64,000 nt of DNA from Sphingomonas sp. HMP6 (GTDB lineage Bacteria > Pseudomonadota > Alphaproteobacteria > Sphingomonadales > Sphingomonadaceae). This document shows positions 40,660 through 49,094 of the stretch, piece by piece. Both the position numbers and the translations under genes were made by a program. Under the pieces are notes generated by a model, which worked only from the letters and a program-made list of their open reading frames with translations, had not been told where the DNA came from and did no database searches. Each line of letters opens with the position of its first letter. Position 1 is the first letter of the stretch. The DNA lies in assembly GCF_013374095.1 (NCBI RefSeq), contig NZ_AP022672.1, positions 620,001 to 684,000 on the forward strand, given 5' to 3'.

Positions 40660-42897
40660 ATGATGCGCGGCATTTGGGCTTATGCGGGCGTGATGCTCGC
40701 GTGCGTGGCGGTGCCGGTCATGGCCGCTGACAAGATTCCCGACCAGAAGCTGACGTTGTCGCGCGTGTTCGGCAGCCCCGATCTGTCGGGCGTGCAGCCG
40801 CGCGGGTTGAAGCTTTCGCCGGACGGGACGCTGCTGACCTCGCTCAAACCGCGCGCGGACGAGAAGGAGCGGTTCGATCTGTGGGCGCTCGACACGCGCA
40901 CCGGCGTGGAGCGGATGCTGGTCGATTCGAAGAAGGTCGGATCGGGCGCCGAGCTGTCCGAAGTCGAGAAGATGCAGCGCGAGCGCGCCCGCATCGCCGG
41001 ATCGAAGGGCATTGTCGCCTATGATTGGGCACCCGATGGCAAAACGATCCTGGTGCCGCTCGATGGCGACCTGTACCTCGCCACGCTCGACGGCAAGACC
41101 CGGCGGCTAACCGACACACCCGACGGCGAGCTCAACCCGACGGTCAGCCCCAAGGGCGGCTTTGTCAGCTTCGTACGCGGACAGAATCTGTTCGTGCAGC
41201 CGCTAAACGGCGGGGTCGCGGCCCAGCTCACGGCCGATGGCGCGGGCACGGTGCATTGGGGCGAGGCGGAGTTCGTCGCGCAGGAAGAAATGGACCGCCG
41301 CACCGGATATTGGTGGTCGCCGGGTGACACGCACATCGCGGTCGAGCGCTTCGATGAAGCCCCCGTCGGGATCGTCACGCGCGCGGCGATCGGCGCGAAT
41401 GGCACCAAGGTCTATCACCAGCGCTATCCCGCCGCCGGCACGCCCAACGTGCTGGTCGAGCTGTATGTGATGAAGGCGGATGGATCGGGCCGGGTGAAGG
41501 TCGATCTCGGCAGCAATCCCGACATCTATCTGGCGCGGGTCGACTGGACGCAGGACGGATCGGCCCTGCTGGTGCAGCGCCAGAGCCGCGACCAGAAGAC
41601 GCTCGACATGCTCAAGGTCGATCCGGCGACGGGCAAATCGACCGTCCTGTTTACCGAACGATCGGGCGCGCGGAGCTGGCTCAACCTGTCCGATGCCTAT
41701 CGCCCTATGAAGGATGGCAGCCTGATCTGGCGGTCGGAGCGGACCGGGTTCGGCCATCTCTACCGCTTCGCCAAGGGCAAGTGGACCGCACTGACCAGCG
41801 GCGATTGGGCGGTGCAGTCGCTCGCCGGCGTTGATGAGGGCAAGGGGCGACTCTATTTCGTCGGCAACAAGGACGGGGTGCTCGAACAGCATCTCTATTC
41901 GGTCGATATCGCGCATCCGAACGTCATCACGCGGCTGACCGAAACGGGCTGGTGGAACAATGGTTCGATGGACGGTGCGGCGTCGCGGATCATCGTCGCG
42001 CGCTCCAACCCGACGCAGCCGACGCAGCTCTATCTGGCGGATGCCACCGGAAAACGGCTGTCGTGGATCAACGAGAATGCGGTGACGCCGGGGCATCCTT
42101 ATTACCCCTATCTCAGCGCACATCAGCAGACCAAGTTCGGCACGATCAAGGCCGAGGACGGCACGCCGCTTTATTGGGAAATGATCACCCCGCCGCTCGA
42201 GCCGGGCAAGAAATATCCGGTATTCTTCCAGCACTACGGCGGCCCTGGCACCGGGCAGCAGGTAACGCGCGCCTGGGGCGGGGCGCTCGCGCAATATCTC
42301 GTCCAGCACGGCTATATCTATTTCCAGATCGACAATCGCGGCTCGTTCAACCGCGGCAAGGCGTTCGAGGATCAGATCTATCGCGCGATGGGGACGGTCG
42401 AGGTGGCGGATCAACTGGCGGGCGCCAAGTTCTTGAAGGAACAGCCGTTTGTCGCGGCCGACAAGATTGCGACCTATGGCTGGTCCTATGGTGGCTACAT
42501 GACGCTCAAGATGCTGCAGGCCAATCCCGGCGTTTATGCGGCGGGGGTGTCGGGCGCGCCGGTGTCGAAATGGGAACTGTACGACACGCATTATACCGAG
42601 CGCTACATGGGCTCGCCGGTGGCGGATGCTAAAGCCTATGCCGCGTCCGACGCGTTGCAGGATGCCGGTAAGATCGCCGATCCGCTGCTGCTGATCCACG
42701 GCATGGCGGACGATAACGTCTTCTTCGAGAACTCAACGGCCTTCGCCGCCGAGATGCAGAAGAAGGACCGCCCGTTCGAGATGATGTTCTACCCCGGCTA
42801 CACCCACCGTGTCGGCGGGCCGGGGATCAGCGAGCATCTTTGGCACACGATCCTGACGTTCCTGGACCGCAACGTGAGGGATAAGCCCGCGAAGTAA
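40660..42897 (+). CDS. S9 family prolyl oligopeptidase (DPP IV-like), exported
   Basis: 745 aa. Signal peptide IWAYAGVMLACVAVPVMA, the DPPIV N-terminal beta-propeller (with ALDTRTGVERML, YDWAPDGKTILVPLDGDLYL, and GYWWSPGDTHIAVERFDEA carrying the substrate-amine Glu pair nearby) and a C-terminal hydrolase. The catalytic Ser is in YGWSYGGYMTLK, Asp in HGMADDNVFF and His in GYTHRVGG. Predicted to cut X-Pro/X-Ala dipeptides in the periplasm. GGAGATGC precedes the double ATG. Confidence 0.93.
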   Translation: MMRGIWAYAGVMLACVAVPVMAADKIPDQKLTLSRVFGSPDLSGVQPRGLKLSPDGTLLTSLKPRADEKERFDLWALDTRTGVERMLVDSKKVGSGAELSEVEKMQRERARIAGSKGIVAYDWAPDGKTILVPLDGDLYLATLDGKTRRLTDTPDGELNPTVSPKGGFVSFVRGQNLFVQPLNGGVAAQLTADGAGTVHWGEAEFVAQEEMDRRTGYWWSPGDTHIAVERFDEAPVGIVTRAAIGANGTKVYHQRYPAAGTPNVLVELYVMKADGSGRVKVDLGSNPDIYLARVDWTQDGSALLVQRQSRDQKTLDMLKVDPATGKSTVLFTERSGARSWLNLSDAYRPMKDGSLIWRSERTGFGHLYRFAKGKWTALTSGDWAVQSLAGVDEGKGRLYFVGNKDGVLEQHLYSVDIAHPNVITRLTETGWWNNGSMDGAASRIIVARSNPTQPTQLYLADATGKRLSWINENAVTPGHPYYPYLSAHQQTKFGTIKAEDGTPLYWEMITPPLEPGKKYPVFFQHYGGPGTGQQVTRAWGGALAQYLVQHGYIYFQIDNRGSFNRGKAFEDQIYRAMGTVEVADQLAGAKFLKEQPFVAADKIATYGWSYGGYMTLKMLQANPGVYAAGVSGAPVSKWELYDTHYTERYMGSPVADAKAYAASDALQDAGKIADPLLLIHGMADDNVFFENSTAFAAEMQKKDRPFEMMFYPGYTHRVGGPGISEHLWHTILTFLDRNVRDKPAK

Positions 42898-42955
42898 CAC
42901 TATCTGGCGCTGCGATCCCGCTGCGTCTAAGAGCGCAGCGAAATCGGAGGGTTCT

Positions 42956-43984
42956 ATGGGTTATCGGATCGTAGTCGTCGGTGCGACAGGCAATGTCGGG
43001 CGCGAGATGCTCAATATTCTGGCGGAGCGTGAATTCCCGCTGGCGGACATCGCGGTCGTCGCGTCGTCGCGCAGCCAGGGCGACGAGGTCGATTTCGGCG
43101 AGACCGGGCGCAAGCTCAAGGTCCAGAATATCGAGAATTTCGATCCCAGCGGCTGGGACATGGCGCTGTTCGCGATCGGTAGCGAGGGGACCAAGCTCCA
43201 CGCCCCGCGCTTTGCCGCCGCCGGTTGCACGGTGATCGACAATTCGTCGCTCTATCGGATGGACCCGGACGTGCCGCTGATCGTGCCGGAGGTGAACCCG
43301 GAAGCGATTGCGGGCTATACCCGCCGCAACATCATCGCCAACCCCAATTGCTCGACCGCGCAGATGGTCGTGGCGCTCAAGCCGCTGCACGATTTCGCCA
43401 AGATCAAGCGCGTCGTCGTATCGACCTATCAATCCGTGTCCGGCGCGGGCAAGGCGGGGATGGACGAGCTGTTCGAGCAATCGCGCAACATCTTCGTCGG
43501 TGACAGTGCCGAGGCGAAGAAGTTCACCAAGCAGATCGCCTTTAACGTCATCCCGCATATCGACGATTTTCTCGACGACGGGTCGACCAAAGAAGAGTGG
43601 AAGATGGTCGTCGAGACCAAGAAGATCCTCGATCCCAAGATCAAGGTGACCGCGACGTGCGTGCGCGTACCGGTGTTCGTCGGCCATTCGGAATCGATCA
43701 ACATCGAATTCGAGAACGAAATTTCGGCGGCCCAAGCGCAGAAGATCCTGCGCGAAGCCCCCGGCGTGATGCTGGTCGATAAGCGCGAAGACGGCGGATA
43801 CGTCACCCCGGTCGAATGCGTCGGCGAATATGCCACCTTTATCAGCCGCGTGCGCGAGGATTCGACCGTCGAGAACGGGCTTTCGTTGTGGTGCGTAAGC
43901 GACAATTTGCGCAAGGGCGCTGCGCTGAACGCGGTGCAGATCGCGGAGTTGCTGGGGCGGAAATTCCTGAAGAAGGCGGCGTGA
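42956..43984 (+). CDS. asd: Aspartate-semialdehyde dehydrogenase
   Basis: 342 aa. NADP-binding YRIVVVGATGNVGREML, DNSSLYRMD, catalytic Cys in IIANPNCSTAQMVVALKPL, and VSTYQSVSGAGKAGMDEL. Makes aspartate semialdehyde for Lys/DAP, Thr and Met. CGGAGGGTTCT is a good ribosome binding site. DAP supply links it functionally, though not by operon, to the cell-wall genes nearby. Confidence 0.97.
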   Translation: MGYRIVVVGATGNVGREMLNILAEREFPLADIAVVASSRSQGDEVDFGETGRKLKVQNIENFDPSGWDMALFAIGSEGTKLHAPRFAAAGCTVIDNSSLYRMDPDVPLIVPEVNPEAIAGYTRRNIIANPNCSTAQMVVALKPLHDFAKIKRVVVSTYQSVSGAGKAGMDELFEQSRNIFVGDSAEAKKFTKQIAFNVIPHIDDFLDDGSTKEEWKMVVETKKILDPKIKVTATCVRVPVFVGHSESINIEFENEISAAQAQKILREAPGVMLVDKREDGGYVTPVECVGEYATFISRVREDSTVENGLSLWCVSDNLRKGAALNAVQIAELLGRKFLKKAA

Positions 43985-44039
43985 TCTGATCGCCGCCTAT
44001 CGCGATCGCTGGCGCATCGTCCGGCTATCGCAGCGTCGG

Positions 44040-44630
44040 ATGATCTGCGCGCTGGCGGTCGCGGTGTTCGCGGCGAACCTGTGGCAGCCGTATCCAGAGA
44101 TCGCGCCGTTGCAGCATATCCCGACGATGCTGCTGCTATTCGCCTCGCCGTGGCTGCTGCGGCGCTGGCCGCTGTCTGATTGCGCGGTCGCGTCGTTGGT
44201 GGCGTTCCTCCTGCTGCACACCTTGGCCGGCCGCTACACCTATTCCAACGTTCCCTACTACGCGTGGGGGCGAGCGCTTACTGGGCAATCGATCGATGCC
44301 GCGATGGGTTGGACGCGCAACGGTTTCGATCGGCTGGTGCATTTGAGCTTTGGTCTGCTGTGGGTCGCGCCCGTTGCCGAGATCGTTCGGCGCTATGCGG
44401 GTGCCGGGTGGCGGACCAGCCTGTGGTTCGCTGTCCTGTTCGTTGGCTGCGTCAGCGCGCTTTATGAAATCTTCGAATGGCTGCTGACGATGCTGCTCGC
44501 GCCGGGGATGGCCGATGCGTATAACGGCCAGCAAGGGGACGTGTGGGACGCGCAGAAAGACATGGCGATCGCCATGCTCGGCGCGTTCATCGCCAGCTTT
44601 TGGCGCGCGCGCGATGTGAGGGGATCCTGA
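44040..44630 (+). CDS. DUF2238 (YjdF-like) membrane protein
   Basis: 196 aa from the first ATG. Six membrane segments and the family motif TYSNVPYYAWG ... NGFDRLVHLSFGLLWVAPVAEI ... SALYEIFEWLLTMLL ... YNGQQGDVWDAQKDMAIAMLGA. The open frame continues upstream as LIAAYRDRWRIVRLSQRR from a CTG at 43986, just after the asd stop. No ATG, GTG or TTG is available there, so the real start may be a CTG. Role unknown. Confidence 0.85.
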   Translation: MICALAVAVFAANLWQPYPEIAPLQHIPTMLLLFASPWLLRRWPLSDCAVASLVAFLLLHTLAGRYTYSNVPYYAWGRALTGQSIDAAMGWTRNGFDRLVHLSFGLLWVAPVAEIVRRYAGAGWRTSLWFAVLFVGCVSALYEIFEWLLTMLLAPGMADAYNGQQGDVWDAQKDMAIAMLGAFIASFWRARDVRGS

Positions 44631-44634
44631 GCCA

Positions 44635-45285
44635 ATGACGCTGACCGCTGACCTCTATTTCTCGTTCCGCAGCCCGTACACCTATCTGGCGATGCCGAAA
44701 TGGCGTGCGGCGATGGCGCGGTACGATCTCGATATCGTGCTGCGCCAAGTTTACCCGCTGGCGATCCGTGAGCCGACCTTCTTCGAGCGCAACCATCCCA
44801 ATTGGCTGCGCTACACCTTCATGGATGTGTGGCGGTTGGCTGCGCGTGACGGGGTGCCGATGCTTCCCCCGCGCCCCGACCCGATCGTGCAGGACATCGC
44901 CACGCGGCAGATCGCGGCGGAGCAGCCGTATATCTTTCCGGTGGTGCGGATGGGGCAGGTGGCGACGCGGCGCGGAAGCGGCTTTGCCTTTGCCGATGCG
45001 GTGTCGCAGATGATCTGGGGCGGGACCGAGAATTGGCACAGCGACGCCAATCTGGGCGCGGCGTCGGAGGCTGCGGGGCTCGATTTAGCAACGCTGCAGG
45101 CCGAGGCGCGTGACGATGCCACTGCGCTCGATGCCGAAATCGCCGCCAACCAGGCCGCGCTGGAGGCCGCCGGCCATTGGGGCGTGCCGACGCTCGTGTT
45201 CAACGGGGAGCCGTTTTTCGGGCAGGATCGTATCGATCTGGCGATTGCAAAGATGCAGTCGGCAGGCTTGGAGACGCGGGCTTGA
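44635..45285 (+). CDS. DsbA-fold 2-hydroxychromene-2-carboxylate isomerase family protein
   Basis: 216 aa kappa-class GST/DsbA-like protein: LTADLYFSFRSPYTYLAMPKW carries the Ser of SPY used for glutathione binding. GHWGVPTLVFNGEPFFGQDRIDLA is the C-terminal thioredoxin-fold cis-Pro region. NahD-type enzymes in naphthalene degradation belong here, but no aromatic-degradation genes are adjacent, so the substrate is open. Starts 4 bases after the DUF2238 stop. Confidence 0.85.
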   Translation: MTLTADLYFSFRSPYTYLAMPKWRAAMARYDLDIVLRQVYPLAIREPTFFERNHPNWLRYTFMDVWRLAARDGVPMLPPRPDPIVQDIATRQIAAEQPYIFPVVRMGQVATRRGSGFAFADAVSQMIWGGTENWHSDANLGAASEAAGLDLATLQAEARDDATALDAEIAANQAALEAAGHWGVPTLVFNGEPFFGQDRIDLAIAKMQSAGLETRA

Positions 45286-46040
45286 GCACCGCGATCACCC
45301 CGCAGTTTTTCGAGAGCTTCGACGGCACGCGCCTTGCCTGGCGCGAGGTGGGAGAGGGGCGGCCGGTGGTGATGATCCACGGCTATTTCTCCGACGCGAC
45401 GATCAATTGGATCAAATACGGCCATGCGGCAAAGGTCGCGGCGGCGGGTTTCCGGGTGATCATGCCCGATCTGCGCGCGCACGGATCGAGCGCCAAGCCG
45501 CACGATGCTGCGGCCTATCCGCCCGATGTGCTGATGCGCGACGGGTTTGCGCTGATCGAGCATCTTCGCCTAACCGACTACGACCTCGTGGGCTATTCGC
45601 TCGGCGGGCGGACGGCGGCGCGGATGCTGGCGAACGGGGCGACGCCGCGCCGTGCGGTGCTGTCGGGCATGGGGTACCAGGGTATCACCTCGACGCAGGG
45701 CAGGGGCGGATATTTCCGCAACGTGCTGACCAACCTCGGCAGCTTCGCGCGCGGATCCAGCGAATGGATGACCGAGGCGTTTCTCAAGACCACCGGAGGC
45801 GACCCGGTGGCGTTGCTGCACATCCTCGACACCTTCGTGGACACGCCGCATAATGTGCTGGCGGGGATCACGACGCCGACTTTGGTCGTCAACGGCGCGG
45901 ATGATGACGACAATGGATCGGGCGAGGAACTGGCCGCCGTGCTGCGCGACGCGCGTTTTCAGGAAGTGCCGGGCAACCATATGAGCGCGGTGCTCAAGCC
46001 CGAGCTCGGCGATGCGATCGTAGCGTTTGTAACGGGTTGA
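45282..46040 (+). CDS. Alpha/beta hydrolase
   Basis: 252 aa from a TTG at 45282, whose TTGA overlaps the previous stop. Oxyanion VVMIHGYFSDATIN, nucleophile VGYSLGGRTAARML, acid VVNGADDDDNG, His EVPGNHMSAVLKPE. No signal peptide, so cytosolic. Substrate unknown. Part of a four-gene run asd-DUF2238-DsbA-hydrolase with tight spacing from DUF2238 on. Confidence 0.88.
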   Translation: MSTAITPQFFESFDGTRLAWREVGEGRPVVMIHGYFSDATINWIKYGHAAKVAAAGFRVIMPDLRAHGSSAKPHDAAAYPPDVLMRDGFALIEHLRLTDYDLVGYSLGGRTAARMLANGATPRRAVLSGMGYQGITSTQGRGGYFRNVLTNLGSFARGSSEWMTEAFLKTTGGDPVALLHILDTFVDTPHNVLAGITTPTLVVNGADDDDNGSGEELAAVLRDARFQEVPGNHMSAVLKPELGDAIVAFVTG

Positions 46041-46092
46041 CCGCACGCGGGCTGCGGCACAGGTTGCGGCAGCTTTGCACATGAGGACTCGC

Positions 46093-47931
46093 ATGATCCG
46101 CACCGGAATTTCTTCGCTCGCCCTGATCCTGTCGCTGGCGGCCGTCCCTGCCTTTGCCGAGGAAGCGGCCCCCGCCGCAACGGCGGCGGCTGCGCCGAGC
46201 GTTGCCGAAGCGGATGCCTTCGTCGCGCGCGCAGAGAAGGAACTGGCCGAGTTCTCGACCCCGGCGCAGCAAGCGGCGTGGATCAATGCGACCTACATCA
46301 CCGACGATACCGACGCGATCGCCGCGAAATTCGGCGCGGAGGGGACCGAGATGGGGGTCCGTTTCGCGCTCGAGGCGGCGAAATATGCGTCGCTGCAGGG
46401 TCTGTCGTTCGACACCAAGCGCAAGATCGATATCCTGCGCAGCGGCCTCACGCTCCCCGCACCGACCACGCCGGGTGCCGCGACCGAGCTCTCGACGATC
46501 GTGACGCGCATGTCCTCGGGTTACGGCAAGGGCCGCGGCACGCTCGATGGCAAGCCGATCAACGGCAGCGACATCGAGGCGGCGATGGGCACCACGCGTG
46601 ACCCCGCCAAGACCAAGGAGATGTGGGTCAGCTGGCACGATAACGTCGGCGCGCCGATGCGCGGCGATTATGCGCGGCAGGTCGAGATCGCGAACAAGGG
46701 CGCGCAGGAGCTCGGCTATGCCGATGTCGGGGCGCTGTGGCGCTCGGGCTATGACATGAAGCCTGACGAGTTCGCCGCGCTGACCGACAAGCTCTGGAAG
46801 CAGGTCGAGCCGCTCTACGTCGCGCTCCACACCTATGTCCGCTGGAATTTGAACGCCAAATATGGCGATGCGGTGCAGCCCAAGACCGGCCCGATCCGCG
46901 CCGATCTGCTCGGCAATATGTGGGCGCAGGAATGGGGCAATATCTATGACGTGGTCGCGCCCAAGGGGGCGGGCGATGTCGGATACGACACGGGCGATCT
47001 GCTGACTGCGAAGGGCTATGATCCGGTCAAGATGTTCCGCACCGGTGAGGGCTTCTACTCCTCGCTCGGCTTCAAGCCGTTGCCCGACACGTTCTGGGCA
47101 CGCTCGCAAATCACCAAGCCGCTCGACCGCGAAGTGATTTGCCATGCCTCGGCGTGGGACGTCGACAGCAAGGACGATCTTCGCATCAAGATGTGCACCA
47201 AGGTGAATGGCGACGATTTTGTCACGATCCACCACGAGATGGGCCATAATTACTATCAGCGCGCCTATAACAAGCAGCCGTTCCTGTATGAGAATGGCGC
47301 CAACGATGGCTTCCACGAAGCGATCGGCGATTTCGTCGCGCTGTCGATCACGCCCGATTATCTGGTGAAGATCGGCCTGCTCGATCAGGCGAAGGTGCCG
47401 ACGCCCGACAAGGATATCGGGTTGTTGCTGAAGCAGGCGATGGACAAGGTCGCGTTCCTGCCGTTCGGGCTGCTGATCGACAAATGGCGCTGGGGCGTGT
47501 TCTCGGGCGCGATCCCGGCGACGGGGTATGAGAAGGGCTGGAACGACCTGCGCCTGAAATATCAGGGCGTGGTGCCGCCGGTGCCGCGCGATGAGACCAA
47601 GTTCGATCCCGGTGCGAAGTATCACGTGCCGGCCGCCGTGCCGTACACGCGCTATTTCCTCGCGCGCTTGCTGCAGTTCCAATTCTATCAGGCGGCGTGC
47701 AAGCAATCGGGCTGGAAGGGGCCGCTGCATCGCTGCTCCTTTTACGGCAATAAGGAGGTCGGCGCGAAGCTGAACGCGATGCTCGCGATGGGCCAGTCCA
47801 AGCCGTGGCCCGACGCGCTGCAAACCTTCACCGGCAGCCGCGAGATTTCCGGGCAGGCGATGGTCGAGTATTTCGCGCCGCTGAAGGCGTGGCTGGACAA
47901 GCAGAACAAGGGGAAGCCGAGCGGATGGTAA
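46093..47931 (+). CDS. M2 family peptidyl-dipeptidase (ACE-like), exported
   Basis: About 612 aa. Signal peptide ISSLALILSLAAVPAFA. Zinc site HEMGH (His381 to His385) in FVTIHHEMGHNYYQRAY, with the third ligand Glu in GANDGFHEAIGDFVALS. The rest follows angiotensin-converting enzyme (for example SSLGFKPLPDTFWARSQITKP, AAVPYTRYFLARLLQFQFYQAACKQ). GAGGA 5 nt before ATG 46093 decides this start over 46081. Removes C-terminal dipeptides in the periplasm. Its end overlaps the next gene. Confidence 0.94.
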   Translation: MIRTGISSLALILSLAAVPAFAEEAAPAATAAAAPSVAEADAFVARAEKELAEFSTPAQQAAWINATYITDDTDAIAAKFGAEGTEMGVRFALEAAKYASLQGLSFDTKRKIDILRSGLTLPAPTTPGAATELSTIVTRMSSGYGKGRGTLDGKPINGSDIEAAMGTTRDPAKTKEMWVSWHDNVGAPMRGDYARQVEIANKGAQELGYADVGALWRSGYDMKPDEFAALTDKLWKQVEPLYVALHTYVRWNLNAKYGDAVQPKTGPIRADLLGNMWAQEWGNIYDVVAPKGAGDVGYDTGDLLTAKGYDPVKMFRTGEGFYSSLGFKPLPDTFWARSQITKPLDREVICHASAWDVDSKDDLRIKMCTKVNGDDFVTIHHEMGHNYYQRAYNKQPFLYENGANDGFHEAIGDFVALSITPDYLVKIGLLDQAKVPTPDKDIGLLLKQAMDKVAFLPFGLLIDKWRWGVFSGAIPATGYEKGWNDLRLKYQGVVPPVPRDETKFDPGAKYHVPAAVPYTRYFLARLLQFQFYQAACKQSGWKGPLHRCSFYGNKEVGAKLNAMLAMGQSKPWPDALQTFTGSREISGQAMVEYFAPLKAWLDKQNKGKPSGW

Positions 47932-48653
47932 AGTATTCGCTCGCATTGCTCCTGTGCGCCACCGCGAGTGGCGCCAGCGCGCAACAGCCTAATGGCGTCC
48001 AGACAGCGCCATTGTTGTCCAGCGAGACGCTGTTGCAGGTCTCCGCGCATGGCACAATCAAGGCTGTTCCCGATCAGGCGACGTTATCGACCAATGTGGT
48101 GAGCGACGGCAGTTCGACCGACCAGGCTCGCTTGCGCAATGCCGAGGTTGCGCAACGCCTGATCGCGGCCGCTCGATCCGCAGGCGTGCCTGAGGCTGCA
48201 ATGCGTACAGAGGCGCTTCGGGTCGGGCCGCGTTTCAAGCCCGACAAGGACGGTGACGATACTGACGTGATCATCGGCTACCGCGCCCAGACCCGGCTGA
48301 GCATCAAGCTGCGCGACATGGCGATGGTCGCGCGCGTTTACGATGCTCTGGCCGGTGCCGGAGCGAGCGGGATTGACGGCCCGCAGTTCGATTTTGCTGA
48401 CGACGCGCCGCTCAAGTCGCGCGCGCGGGCAGCGGCGGTTGCGGTCGCGCAGGCGCAAGCGGCGGACTATGCCACGCCGTTCGGCCTGCATGTTTCCCGC
48501 ATTTTGCGGATCAGCGAGCGGACGAGCTTCGCGGAGAACGGTCAGGATATCGTGGTGACCGCGTCGCGGACTAATGCCGCAACGCCGCCTGTCCTGCCGG
48601 GGGAGCAGAACGTGACGGCAGATGTGTGGATCGACTTCGTGTTGACGCGATAA
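47925..48653 (+). CDS. SIMPL (DUF541) domain exported protein
   Basis: 242 aa. Signal peptide YSLALLLCATASGASA. SIMPL domain: LLQVSAHGTIKAVPDQATLSTNVVSDGSSTDQARLRNAEVAQRLIAAARSAGV, GYRAQTRLSIKLRDMAMVARVYDAL and KSRARAAAVAVAQAQAADYATPFGLHV. Bacterial SIMPL proteins (BP26-like) form periplasmic rings and can aid stress tolerance. The ATG overlaps the M2 stop by 7 bases. Confidence 0.88.
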   Translation: MVKYSLALLLCATASGASAQQPNGVQTAPLLSSETLLQVSAHGTIKAVPDQATLSTNVVSDGSSTDQARLRNAEVAQRLIAAARSAGVPEAAMRTEALRVGPRFKPDKDGDDTDVIIGYRAQTRLSIKLRDMAMVARVYDALAGAGASGIDGPQFDFADDAPLKSRARAAAVAVAQAQAADYATPFGLHVSRILRISERTSFAENGQDIVVTASRTNAATPPVLPGEQNVTADVWIDFVLTR

Positions 48654-48657
48654 CGGC

Positions 48658-48975
48658 TCAGCCGGGGATCGTTCCTTCGTCGGCGATGCCTGCCCGGAAC
48701 GAAGCGCTCGAATCGCTACCGTCGGCCTGATGCGCGTGGCTGCCGCCGCCGATCAGCGTGTCTTCCATGTCGCTGAGCACGGCCGAACCGCGGAGCGCGA
48801 AGAGCGCTGCGGTGGCGACTGCGCCAACTGCTGCCACGCCGCCGACGATGGCCGCTGTGCCCCAATGGTTGGTCTTCGCGCTCTTGGCGCGGGTCGCGTT
48901 GGCCTTACGTGCGCCGTTGGTCTTGGCGGCGGGTTTGCGAGTCGTGGTCTTGGCGGGGGTTTTGGTGGTCGCCAT
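48658..48975 (-). CDS. Small protein: Lys/Ala-rich basic N-terminus plus one membrane segment
   Basis: 105 aa. Residues 1-37 are an H1-histone-like Lys/Thr/Pro/Ala stretch (KTPAKTTTRKPAAKTN, RAKSAKTN), followed by a membrane segment (AAIVGGVAAVGAVATAALFAL) and an acidic Ser/Asp/His tail. It could tether nucleic acid or another polyanion to the membrane. GGAG lies before ATG 48975. No known family recognised. Confidence 0.65.
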   Translation of the reverse strand: MATTKTPAKTTTRKPAAKTNGARKANATRAKSAKTNHWGTAAIVGGVAAVGAVATAALFALRGSAVLSDMEDTLIGGGSHAHQADGSDSSASFRAGIADEGTIPG

Positions 48976-49060
48976 GTCGGGTGCTCCTGAAATCCTTGAG
49001 CAGCCGTAACGCGCGAGATTGAAAGCGTTTCCCCCGGCCGCACCCTACAACGCGCGTAAC

Positions 49061-49090
49061 CCTGGGCTCCTGCTTTCGCAGGAGCACGGG
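49061..49090. repeat. Short palindromic repeat between two minus-strand genes
   Basis: GCTCCTGC-TTTC-GCAGGAGC (stem 49066-49085), with CCTGG on the left and CACGGGGG on the right. Same class as sphingomonad dispersed palindromes. It lies just after the amn stop on the minus strand and may end that transcript. Confidence 0.55.
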
Positions 49091-49094
49091 GGCG

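Noticed and set aside
41203..42699. 498-aa antisense frame over the S9 peptidase
   Set aside because: Shadow of a clearly recognised gene.
45994..47946. 650-aa antisense frame over the M2 peptidase
   Set aside because: Shadow of a clearly recognised gene with intact HEMGH.
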